Of a DNA stretch of 64,000 nucleotides, positions 10,393 to 19,088 are shown in pieces. Positions within the stretch are counted from its first letter, which is position 1; each line of letters opens with the position of its first letter. The notes under the pieces were generated by a model. The model was not told where the DNA came from and did no database searches. It saw only the letters and a list, made by a program, of their open reading frames with translations. Source of the DNA: Pandoraea anapnoica (GTDB lineage: Bacteria; Pseudomonadota; Gammaproteobacteria; Burkholderiales; Burkholderiaceae); the NCBI RefSeq assembly GCF_902459765.1, contig NZ_CABPSP010000015.1:62001-126000 (forward strand). The letters are read 5' to 3'. A program made the translations under genes and the position numbers.

Positions 10393-12210
10393 ATGAGCGG
10401 CAGCGCGCTCGACGTGATGCATGTACAGACAACAACAATGAGTTCAGATCGACTCCCAGCCGGTGTGCCTTTGGTCGAACCTTCGACCCTGGCACCGGCA
10501 ATCGCCGAGGCCAATGCCACGGCGCCGGCCCCGGCATTGTCCCGGGCGCTGGTCGAGCTGACCGGCGGACTATCGGCACACGTAGGTGCCGATGGCCGTT
10601 TCCTTTTCATTGCCGAAGCCTCCCTGCGCCTGCTCGAGTACTCGCGTGAGTACATCGACCACGCCACGCTCTTCGAGCTGACCGGTATCGAAGACGTTCC
10701 CCTGCTTCAGGACGCCTTTTCCGCAGCCCAGACCCTCGGCCCTCAACAGTGCACCGTGCGTTTGCTGCGCGGTCTGACCGACCGGGTCTGGATGCGTCTG
10801 CGCATCGCCCAGTACACGCCCCGCATCGCGGGCGCGAGCGCGTCGTTCCTGGTGCACGGCGAAGACATCACCGCCTTCAAGGAAAACGAAGCACGCCTGT
10901 CCGATCTGGCGGTGCGCGATGCAGTGACCGGGCTCGGGAATCGTCAATATATTCAGCAGTGCATCGTAGAGACGATCCAGCATGCGCGTGAAGGCGGCCC
11001 GAACTTCGCCGTCGCCCTGCTCGATCTGGACGGTTTCAAGAAAGTCAACGACTCGCTCGGCCACGACGTGGGCGACCAGTTGCTGCGCGACGCGGGCCAA
11101 CGTCTGATCGCGCAGATTCGCGAGACGGACATGGCCGCGCGCATGGGCGGCGACGAGTTCGTGCTGGTGCTGCCCGGCTGCGACAACGAACAGGCGCTCG
11201 GCGGCATCATGAAGCGACTGCTCTCGGCGGTGCAGCAACCGTTCCAGGTCGGCGACCAGTTGCTGCACCTGACGACCAGTATCGGTGTTTCGTTTTACCC
11301 GCAACACGGCGACTCGGCCGGCCTGCTCATCAAGCACGCCGACGCCGCCATGTATTGCGCCAAGGATCGCGGTCGCAACGGCCTGTTCGTCTACACGGAC
11401 GATCTGGGTGACTTGCACCGCAAGGCGTTTTCGCTGGAATCGGCGATGTTCGAGGCCATTCACAACGGTGAATTCAGCCTGCATTACCAGCCGATCTGCG
11501 ACCCGATTTCGCTGGACGTGAAGGGTGTCGAAGCGCTGATGCGCTGGCATCCGGCGCTCGGTCCGGTCTCGCCTGCCGAGTTCATTCCGCTGGCCGAAGC
11601 CAACGGTCTGATCAACTTGCTGGGCGGCTGGGCACTGCGCGCCGCGTGCATGCAGCTCGCGCGCTGGGATCGCACCCGGCTCGACGGGATCTACATGTCC
11701 GTCAACGTCTCGGCACAACAGTTTCACCATCCGTCTTTCCCGAGCCTCGTGTGGCAGGCCATTGCCGACTCCGGCGTGGAAGGTCACCGCCTTGTGCTCG
11801 AAATTACCGAAAGCGTGCTCATGCGCGACCCGGAGCAGGCCAATCTGGTGCTGCGCGAGTTGCAGACGCTGGGCGTGCGTTTCGCCGTCGACGACTTCGG
11901 TGCGGGGTATTCGAGTCTCGGATACCTCAAGCGTTTCCCGCTCTCCGCGCTCAAGATCGACCGCAGTTTCGTCAAAGACATGCCCACGTCACCGAACGAC
12001 CGTACGATTGTGACGGCAGTCCTGGGACTGGCACGCGAGCTGGGTCTGTCGGCGGTGGCCGAAGGGGTCGAGACGGAAGAACAACGGCAGATGCTGATCG
12101 ATCGCGGCTGCCATTCCATCCAGGGCTGGCTGGTATCGAAGGCCCTGCCTGCGGGAGAACTGGAGGCGGCCTTTGCGAGCGGGCGTCTCAACGTGGATGC
12201 CGGCCACTGA
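10393..12210 (+). CDS. GGDEF-EAL cyclic di-GMP signalling protein with N-terminal PAS-like domain
   Basis: 605 aa, cytoplasmic, with no membrane segments seen. Residues about 55-165 look like a PAS sensor (LVELTGGLSAHVGADGRFL...). A GGDEF domain spans about 170-330 with an intact GGDEF at 252-256. An EAL domain spans about 350-600 with EAL at 380-382. The EAL metal and catalytic set is visible: NVSAQQF, EITES, DDFGAGYSSL, LKIDRSF and AEGVET. Both domains therefore look potentially active, as diguanylate cyclase and phosphodiesterase. The start ATG at 10393 has AGGGAA upstream. The HDOD-GAF gene follows after 18 nt, so the two are probably one operon. Confidence 0.93.
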   Translation: MSGSALDVMHVQTTTMSSDRLPAGVPLVEPSTLAPAIAEANATAPAPALSRALVELTGGLSAHVGADGRFLFIAEASLRLLEYSREYIDHATLFELTGIEDVPLLQDAFSAAQTLGPQQCTVRLLRGLTDRVWMRLRIAQYTPRIAGASASFLVHGEDITAFKENEARLSDLAVRDAVTGLGNRQYIQQCIVETIQHAREGGPNFAVALLDLDGFKKVNDSLGHDVGDQLLRDAGQRLIAQIRETDMAARMGGDEFVLVLPGCDNEQALGGIMKRLLSAVQQPFQVGDQLLHLTTSIGVSFYPQHGDSAGLLIKHADAAMYCAKDRGRNGLFVYTDDLGDLHRKAFSLESAMFEAIHNGEFSLHYQPICDPISLDVKGVEALMRWHPALGPVSPAEFIPLAEANGLINLLGGWALRAACMQLARWDRTRLDGIYMSVNVSAQQFHHPSFPSLVWQAIADSGVEGHRLVLEITESVLMRDPEQANLVLRELQTLGVRFAVDDFGAGYSSLGYLKRFPLSALKIDRSFVKDMPTSPNDRTIVTAVLGLARELGLSAVAEGVETEEQRQMLIDRGCHSIQGWLVSKALPAGELEAAFASGRLNVDAGH

Positions 12211-12228
12211 CCGGACAACCCCGCTACC

Positions 12229-13728
12229 ATGAGCCTGACCAAAGAAAAAACGCTCGAATTGTTGTGGCAGCGCATGGCCGAGCGCGGTGACTTTCCGTCG
12301 CTGCAACGCTCGGTTACGGGCATCGTGTCTGCCATGCAAAGCGAGAACACCAGTACGGCCGACCTCGCGTCGTCCGTGCTCTCGGATTTCGCCCTCACCC
12401 AGAAAGTGATTCGTCTGGCCAACTCCGCCATGTATGCGCCGTTCGGCTGCAACGTGACGACGGTCTCGCGAGCGATCATGATTCTGGGCGTCGACACGAT
12501 CGGCCACCTCGCCCTGAGCCTGAAGCTGCTCGAAGGTTTCGGCGAAGTCGCCGCACGTCGCGACGACATGGCGCGCGAACTGGCTCGCGCCACGCTGGCG
12601 GGCGCTTTCGCTCGCGACATTACGGCCAAAAACGGGATTCGCGACGGTGAAGAAGCCGTCGTCTGCACGCTGCTGCATCACGTGGCGCGCTTGCTGGTGA
12701 CGTATTGCTTCCCGAACGAATGGGTTGAGATTCAGGAAATTGCCGCCGAGCAGGGCATCAGCGACAGCGACGCCTGCGAGCAGGTGCTCGGCATCACGTT
12801 CCCCGAACTGGCTGAGTCCGCCGCCCGCAAGTGGGGCTTGCCGGAGTCGATTGCGACCAGCATGCGTCCGATCGATCTCGAAGGCGACGCCCCGCTCTCG
12901 CACGCCGACTGGTTGTGCGCCGTGGCGAACATGTCCAACGAGATGGTGACCGAGCTCACGCGCGGCGCAGATCCCGAGCGCCTTGCCGAACTCGCCGAGC
13001 GCTATGCCGACCGTCTCGCGCTGGACATCAGCGAGGTGGTGTCGGTCGGTGAAGAGATGGCGCGCGACACGAGCCATCAGGAATTCATCGCCATCAGCAC
13101 GGGGGCATCGAACACGCGTCAGCCGCCGGCAGGCAAGCCGCTGGATTCGGCGCGACGTCTGGCCGACGGACTTTCCGAAGTGCGCGCCGCCACCGGCGAG
13201 ACCGATGCCGTGGGCCTGCTCAACCTGACGCTCGAAGCGATCCTTCAGTCGCTAGGCTTCGTGAACTGTGCGGCCTTCGTGCGTTCGCCCGCGAGCAAGG
13301 TCTTCGAAATGCGCTTCGGCATTGGTCGCGAGGTACAACCGTTGCTGGGCCTGACCTTCCCCGAAGCGTTCGAGCCGGACGTCTTCCATCTCGCGCTGAC
13401 CAACGGCCGGGCGATCCTGATCGACAATGCCCGCGAGCCGCGCATCGTACCCCGCATTCCGCTATGGCATCGTCAGCATTTCTCGAACGTGAAATCGTTC
13501 TTCCTGCTGCCGGTTCGCCAGCGTAACCAGACCGTGGCGCTGCTCTACGGCGACTGGGGCGGCGCATTGTGTGCGGGCGGCATCGGGGCCAAGGAAATGG
13601 AGTTCCTGCATTACATGGGGGAGGAGATTTCCAGCAAGCTCGAAAGCGTGGCGCAGCAAAACGCCGCGAGCGGCACGAATGCGGCCGACTCGCTCGCTCG
13701 CAGACCGTCGGGCACCACCGGGCGCTGA
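12229..13728 (+). CDS. HDOD domain protein with C-terminal GAF-like domain
   Basis: 499 aa. The N-terminal 200 residues form an HDOD domain: LPSLQRSV-type entry, SSVLSDFALTQKVIRLANSA (near 48-67), then VSRAIMILGVDTIGHLALS. HDOD proteins are HD-domain relatives lacking the phosphohydrolase residues, and they act in signalling. Residues about 310-470 resemble a GAF sensor (LLNLTLEAILQSLGFVNCAAFV...). It lies 18 nt downstream of the GGDEF-EAL gene and most likely works in the same signalling circuit. A strong terminator follows at 13752. Confidence 0.85.
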   Translation: MSLTKEKTLELLWQRMAERGDFPSLQRSVTGIVSAMQSENTSTADLASSVLSDFALTQKVIRLANSAMYAPFGCNVTTVSRAIMILGVDTIGHLALSLKLLEGFGEVAARRDDMARELARATLAGAFARDITAKNGIRDGEEAVVCTLLHHVARLLVTYCFPNEWVEIQEIAAEQGISDSDACEQVLGITFPELAESAARKWGLPESIATSMRPIDLEGDAPLSHADWLCAVANMSNEMVTELTRGADPERLAELAERYADRLALDISEVVSVGEEMARDTSHQEFIAISTGASNTRQPPAGKPLDSARRLADGLSEVRAATGETDAVGLLNLTLEAILQSLGFVNCAAFVRSPASKVFEMRFGIGREVQPLLGLTFPEAFEPDVFHLALTNGRAILIDNAREPRIVPRIPLWHRQHFSNVKSFFLLPVRQRNQTVALLYGDWGGALCAGGIGAKEMEFLHYMGEEISSKLESVAQQNAASGTNAADSLARRPSGTTGR

Positions 13729-13751
13729 CAACGACACCGGACAGCCTCACC

Positions 13752-13784
13752 AACGCCCGCCTGACAATTGTCGGCGGGCGTTTT
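13752..13784 (+). terminator. Rho-independent terminator after the HDOD gene
   Basis: Stem AACGCCCGCC / GGCGGGCGTT (13752-13761 with 13773-13782) followed by TTTT, 24 nt after the stop codon. Confidence 0.85.
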
Positions 13785-14244
13785 CACTTTCAACTTCGCT
13801 TTCCATCCTCCCCTTTCCGACGCACGCTACAGACACCAAGATGTCGCCGGGATGATGTCCCCGGTGTCTCGGCGTTTCATACGTCAGACGCAATCTTTGG
13901 TATTGCAAATCCGATATGTGAAGAGACGTCGGTCCACTGGCGCCCCTGCGGTACTGGACATTTTGCATACGGGCGGTCGCCTGCGCGCCGGTAACATCGT
14001 CGCCTCCGACGGCCCGCCGCCCCTTGCCGTACAAGGCTTTCGCGCATTCGAACATCGCCGTAAGAACTCAGGCGTACTATGTCGCCAGACCGCAGTTTTT
14101 CTCCACGACTGCGCGTCGGTCACTGGTCGTCTGTCGCCCGTCGTGAGACCGGGCGTTTTTTGACACGACTCGCTGCGCCCCGGTAAAAAATTTACGCTCG
14201 GTTTCGCCAAGCAAATCATTCGTACCGTCGGACCAGGAGAAGAC
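13785..14244. other. Long leader region before the xanthine-type permease
   Basis: 460 nt without a convincing gene. A G+C hairpin with six T lies at 14135-14161, about 80 nt before the permease start, and a GGAG ribosome site precedes the ATG at 14245. The leader may carry regulation by attenuation. I could not match it to a known riboswitch by eye. Confidence 0.5.
14135..14161 (+). terminator. Terminator-like hairpin within the permease leader
   Basis: CGCCCG-TCGTGAGAC-CGGGCG followed by TTTTTT. It sits upstream of the permease on the same strand with no gene immediately before it, so it may be an attenuator rather than an end-of-gene terminator. Confidence 0.6.
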
Positions 14245-15615
14245 ATGACGCAATCTGCTGCTGCACCGGTACATCCGGTCGACGAGCGCCTGCCGCTCCC
14301 CAAGTTGTTCACGCTGGGATTGCAACACGTGCTGGTGATGTATGCGGGGGCGGTCGCAGTACCGCTGATCATCGGCGGCGCCCTCAAGATGTCGGTCGAT
14401 CAGATTGCGTTTCTCATCAACGCCGACCTGTTTGCGTGCGGTATCGCCACGCTGATTCAGACGCTCGGCCTGTGGATCTTCGGTCTGCGTCTGCCGATCA
14501 TGATGGGGGTGACGTTTACTGCTGTGACGCCGATGATTGCCATCGGCACGAATCCCGACCTCGGCTTGCTCGACATTTACGGCGCGACGATTGCCGCCGG
14601 GATCATTGGCATTCTGATCGCGCCCTACATCGGCAAATTGTTGCGGTTGTTCCCACCTGTGGTGACAGGCACCGTGATCACGGTGATCGGCATTTCGCTC
14701 ATGGGCGTGGGCATCAACTGGGCGGCCGGCGGCTTCGGCAACCCGGACTTCGGTAATCCGCTGTATCTGGGCGTGTCGTTTGCGGTGCTGCTCTGCATTC
14801 TGTTCATCACGAAATACGTCCGCGGCTTCTTCTCCAACATTGCGGTGCTGCTGGGGATTCTGTTCGGCACGATGGTGGCGATTGCGCTGGGCAAGGTGTC
14901 GTTTGCGGGGGTGTCGGAAGCCCCGTGGTTCGGTTTCGTCATGCCGTTCCATTTTGGCGTACCGCGCTTCGATCCGATAGCCATCGCGACGATGACGCTC
15001 GTGATGCTCGTGACGTTCATCGAATCGACCGGCATGTTCCTTGCGGTGGGCGACATCGTAGGGCGTCCGGTCGATCAGAAGACGCTGGTGCGCGGATTGC
15101 GTGTCGACGGTCTCGGCACCGTGATCGGCGGCATCTTCAACACGTTCCCGTACACCTCGTTTTCACAGAACGTAGGACTTGTCGGCGTGACGGGCGTGAA
15201 GAGTCGCTGGGTGTGCGCGATGGGCGGGTTGATTCTGATCGTGCTGGGATTGTTTCCGAAGGTGGCCCACGTGGTGGCGTCGGTGCCGCAATTCGTGCTG
15301 GGCGGCGCGGGTATCGTGATGTTCGGCATGGTGACGGCCACGGGCATCAAGATTCTGTCGACGGTGGATCTGTCGAAGAACCGCTACAACCTGTACATCA
15401 TTGCGATCAGTATCGGTGTGGGGATGATCCCCGTGGCGTCGGACAAGTTCTTCATGAAGCTGCCGCACGCGCTCGCCCCGTTCTTCCACAGCGGCATTCT
15501 GCTCGCTTCGATCAGCGCGGTCCTGCTCAATGCCCACTTCAACGGTCTACGTAGCGAAGAGGAAGCGAACGCGCTCGCGCAGGAAGCGGGCAAACAGGCG
15601 GATGCTGCACATTGA
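14245..15615 (+). CDS. NCS2 (NAT) family nucleobase:cation symporter, xanthine/urate type
   Basis: 456-aa inner-membrane permease with about 12-14 hydrophobic segments. The family signature is visible near residue 310: FSQNVGLVGVTGVKSRWV, the Q-N-x-G...T motif of xanthine/urate transporters (XanQ, UapA, PucJ) as opposed to the uracil UraA group. LPKLFTLGLQHVLVMYAGAV at the N-terminus carries the conserved QH pair. Likely imports xanthine, urate or a related purine by proton symport, which would feed the xdh and guanine deaminase pathway encoded later in this window. The exact substrate cannot be read from sequence. Confidence 0.88.
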   Translation: MTQSAAAPVHPVDERLPLPKLFTLGLQHVLVMYAGAVAVPLIIGGALKMSVDQIAFLINADLFACGIATLIQTLGLWIFGLRLPIMMGVTFTAVTPMIAIGTNPDLGLLDIYGATIAAGIIGILIAPYIGKLLRLFPPVVTGTVITVIGISLMGVGINWAAGGFGNPDFGNPLYLGVSFAVLLCILFITKYVRGFFSNIAVLLGILFGTMVAIALGKVSFAGVSEAPWFGFVMPFHFGVPRFDPIAIATMTLVMLVTFIESTGMFLAVGDIVGRPVDQKTLVRGLRVDGLGTVIGGIFNTFPYTSFSQNVGLVGVTGVKSRWVCAMGGLILIVLGLFPKVAHVVASVPQFVLGGAGIVMFGMVTATGIKILSTVDLSKNRYNLYIIAISIGVGMIPVASDKFFMKLPHALAPFFHSGILLASISAVLLNAHFNGLRSEEEANALAQEAGKQADAAH

Positions 15616-15743
15616 TGGATGATGTGACACCAAGACCACGAAGAACGCATTACCAGCGTGTAAGGATGCTGACCGGCGCATGACCATGCTTCGGTCGGTA
15701 TCTCACAGGCTGGCCGAGGACACACCATCCTATCGAAATCCGC

Positions 15744-18700
15744 TTAGTGAAAGTTCCGACTCGAGATCGTGAGTTCTCCGAGCATCGACGAGAGATCGAT
15801 CAGACGATGTGCGACCAGATGAGTCACGCGCTCCTCGCGCTGCCATACCCCTTCCACCCCCAATAGCGACGACGCGAGCAACTCCTTGCGCTGCGCTTCC
15901 ACCAGATCGGGCCAGACAATCACGTTGATGACGCCCGTCTCATCTTCCAGCGACACGAAGACCGTGCCATTGGCCGTGCCCGGCCGCTGTCGTCCCGTCA
16001 CGATGCCGACGGTGCGCACACGTCGTCCATGCACGCCCTCGGACTGCAACTCCTTTGCCGTGCGCACCCGCATCTTGTTCAGCTTCTCGCGCAACAGCAT
16101 CAGCGGGTGACGCCGAAGCGTCAGCCCCGTACTCGCGTAATCGGCCACGATGTCCTGCCCCTCGGGCATCGGCGGCAGCGCCACCTGCTCGTCCATGCTG
16201 CCGGGCGCGGCGTCGCGCAAGACGGTTGCGCCCAATAGCGGCGTGGGCGGCTGCCACGCGGCGACCGTCCAGCGTGCCTGACGACGTCCGCCCAACAACG
16301 CCGACAGTGCATCTGCGGCAGCCAGCGCATCAAGATCGCGGCGCGATAGTGCGGCTCGGGCGGTGAGGTCGTCGATATCGGTAAAGGGCCGTCGACGACG
16401 TGCCGCTTCGATGGCTTGCGCCCCCTCGGCCGATAAGCCCTTGACCAGCGACAAACCCAATCGCACCGCCGGACGGCGTGCCTCCCCATATCGGGTGATC
16501 CTGGCCTCAGGACGTGACTCGACATCGCTCACGCACACGTCCACCGCCCGAACTTCGACACGATGCCGACGCGCATCCTGCACCAGTTGCGACGCCGAAT
16601 AAAATCCCATCGGCAAACTATTGAGCAAGCCGCACAGGAACATCTCCGGCGCGTGGCACTTGAGCCACGCACTTGCGTAGGCGAGCAACGCGAAGCTCGC
16701 TGCGTGGCTCTCGGGAAATCCGTACTCGCCAAAGCCTTCGATCTGTCGGCAGATGGCCTCGGCAAACTCAAGCGGGTAACCGTTCTTCAACATGCCGGAA
16801 ATGATGCGCGTCTGGAATTTTTCGAGACCGCCCTTGCGTTTCCATGCGGCCATCGAGCGACGCAATTGATCGGCATCGCCCGCCGAAAAATCGGCAGCGA
16901 TCATCGCGATCTGCATCACTTGCTCCTGAAAGATCGGCACGCCCAGTGTGCGTTCCAGCGCTACCTTGATCTCCTCACGCGGATAGACCACTTTCTCTTT
17001 CTTCTGCTTGCGACGCAGATACGGATGCACCATCCCGCCCTGAATTGGGCCGGGACGCACAATCGCGACTTCGATCACCAGATCGTAGAACGTCTCCGGT
17101 CTCAGACGCGGCAGCATGCTCATCTGCGCTCGCGACTCGATCTGGAAAACGCCCACCGTGTCGGCACGACGAATCATGCCGTACGTCGCCGGATCGTCTC
17201 GCGGAATATCGGCAAGCCCGATCGGTGCGCCACGCCACTCCCCTAACAGATCGAGCGTACGGCGCAGTGCGCTCAGCATGCCGAGCGCAAGTACGTCGAC
17301 CTTGAGCAGCTTGAGCGTCTCGATGTCGTCCTTGTCCCATTGAATGACGTAGCGGTTCTCCATCGCCGCCGGCGCAATCGGCACGAGCCGCGACAGTCGG
17401 TCGCGAGCGATCACGAAACCGCCCACGTGCTGCGACAGATGCCGGGGGAAACCGATGAGACGGGCCACCAGATCGGCCCACAACCGCGTCGTCGGCGCGT
17501 CAGGCGACAGCCCCTGCGCCGCCATGCGTGCGAGTAGATTCTCCTTGCCGTCCCACCACTGCTGACTCTGCGCCACCTGCTCGACGATAGACAGATCGAT
17601 GCCCAACGCCCGCCCCGTGTCGCGTACCGCGCTGCGCATGCGGTAACTGATGACCGTCGCAGCCAACGCCGCCCGGTCGTTGCCATACTTCTTGTAGATG
17701 TACTGGATGACCTCTTCGCGCCGTTGATGCTCGAAATCCACATCGATATCCGGCGGTTCGTTGCGCTCCTTCGAGAGAAACCGCCCGAACAGCAACTGCA
17801 CCTCGTCGGGATTCACCGCCGTGATCTCAAGGCAATAACAAACCGCCGAATTGGCTGCCGAACCCCGGCCCTGACAGAGAATGTTCTGACTGCGAGCAAA
17901 GCTTACGATGTCGTAGACCGTCAGAAAATACGGCTCGTACTCAAGGTCGCGGATAAGTGCCAGCTCGTTCTCAATGAGCTTGCGCACCTTCAACGGCAAA
18001 CCGCCCGGATAACGTCGCTTCGCGCCCGCTTCCACCTCCTGACGCAGATACGACTCCGGCGTGTGTCCCACAGGCACCAGTTCTTCCGGGTACTCGTAAC
18101 GCAGACTACGCAGATCGAAATGACATCGTGAAGCGATGGCAATCGTCTGCGCCAGCGCTTCTTTCGGGTAAAGCCAGGCAAGCCGCAGTCGCGTACGCAG
18201 ATGCTGCTCGGCATTCGCCGTCAATGCCAGGCCACATGCCTGTACCGGCTTGCCCAATCCGATGGCCGTGAGCGTATCCTGCAACGGCTTGCGCGAGCGC
18301 ACATGCATAAGCACGTGGCCCGTCGCAACGAGTGGCACGCCGCACTCGGCAGAAATGGCGTGAAGGCGCGCCAGTTGCGCTTCGTCGTCGGCACGATGAC
18401 GACGCTCCAGCGCCAACCAAACACGCCCTTCGCCAAAGGTCTGCGCTGCCCAGCGAGTCTGCGCCAGCGTACGCTCATCACTCGCGTCGGGATCCGGCAC
18501 GAGGATGATCAGACAACCTCGCAAACCAAGCAAATGGGCGTGCGCCTTGTCCGGCGCGCTGAAATCCCTCGCATGCAGACGATAGCTGCGATTCGGACCT
18601 CGCATACGCCCGAGCGTAATCATCTCGGACAGATTGCCGTAGCCCTCGCGATGCTGCGCGAGGGCTACGAGATGCACCGTACCGAGTGCATCAAGTTCCG

Positions 18701-19067
18701 AGGCAGACAACACGTCCACTTCGGGCGTCAATCGAAACTCACTCCCCACGATCAGCGACACCAACGGTGGCTCATGCTTGGCCGACTCTGCCAGCGCCCG
18801 AACCACACCAGCCAGCGAACACTCGTCGGTAATCGCCAACGCGGTGTAACCCAGATGCACTGCGCGCGCGATCAACTCTTCCGGATGCGACGCCCCCCGT
18901 TGAAACGAGAAGTTCGACAGGCAGTGCAATTCGGCATACGCGGGCAGGCTGTCGTCCTCCTGTCCGTGCAGGGCAGAGGGTGCCACATCGGGGGTATCGG
19001 CACCGTCGTCGTTGACGGCCAGCCCTTCGGTCGGCCCTTGCCACGGGAGAAAATCGTCGAAATTCAT
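15744..19067 (-). CDS. dnaE2: Error-prone DNA polymerase III alpha-type subunit DnaE2 (ImuC)
   Basis: 1107 aa. It has an N-terminal PHP domain (AELHCLSNFSFQRGASHPEELI near 45-66), then the C-family polymerase palm with PPDIDVDFEHQRREEVIQYIY. Helix-hairpin-helix and C-terminal OB-fold segments follow (RRVRTVGIVTGRQRPGTANG). It is the catalytic translesion polymerase of the SOS mutasome that includes ImuA and ImuB. Third gene of the imuA-imuB-dnaE2 operon, starting 21 nt after imuB, with a GGGGA ribosome site. Controlled by the LexA box at 21682. Length is typical. Confidence 0.95.
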   Translation of the reverse strand: MNFDDFLPWQGPTEGLAVNDDGADTPDVAPSALHGQEDDSLPAYAELHCLSNFSFQRGASHPEELIARAVHLGYTALAITDECSLAGVVRALAESAKHEPPLVSLIVGSEFRLTPEVDVLSASELDALGTVHLVALAQHREGYGNLSEMITLGRMRGPNRSYRLHARDFSAPDKAHAHLLGLRGCLIILVPDPDASDERTLAQTRWAAQTFGEGRVWLALERRHRADDEAQLARLHAISAECGVPLVATGHVLMHVRSRKPLQDTLTAIGLGKPVQACGLALTANAEQHLRTRLRLAWLYPKEALAQTIAIASRCHFDLRSLRYEYPEELVPVGHTPESYLRQEVEAGAKRRYPGGLPLKVRKLIENELALIRDLEYEPYFLTVYDIVSFARSQNILCQGRGSAANSAVCYCLEITAVNPDEVQLLFGRFLSKERNEPPDIDVDFEHQRREEVIQYIYKKYGNDRAALAATVISYRMRSAVRDTGRALGIDLSIVEQVAQSQQWWDGKENLLARMAAQGLSPDAPTTRLWADLVARLIGFPRHLSQHVGGFVIARDRLSRLVPIAPAAMENRYVIQWDKDDIETLKLLKVDVLALGMLSALRRTLDLLGEWRGAPIGLADIPRDDPATYGMIRRADTVGVFQIESRAQMSMLPRLRPETFYDLVIEVAIVRPGPIQGGMVHPYLRRKQKKEKVVYPREEIKVALERTLGVPIFQEQVMQIAMIAADFSAGDADQLRRSMAAWKRKGGLEKFQTRIISGMLKNGYPLEFAEAICRQIEGFGEYGFPESHAASFALLAYASAWLKCHAPEMFLCGLLNSLPMGFYSASQLVQDARRHRVEVRAVDVCVSDVESRPEARITRYGEARRPAVRLGLSLVKGLSAEGAQAIEAARRRRPFTDIDDLTARAALSRRDLDALAAADALSALLGGRRQARWTVAAWQPPTPLLGATVLRDAAPGSMDEQVALPPMPEGQDIVADYASTGLTLRRHPLMLLREKLNKMRVRTAKELQSEGVHGRRVRTVGIVTGRQRPGTANGTVFVSLEDETGVINVIVWPDLVEAQRKELLASSLLGVEGVWQREERVTHLVAHRLIDLSSMLGELTISSRNFH

Positions 19068-19088
19068 AAAACTGCGTCCCCGTACATC

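Noticed and set aside
13768-14163. 131-codon frame between the HDOD and permease genes
   Set aside because: Begins inside a terminator, ends in another, with no ribosome site or recognisable protein features.
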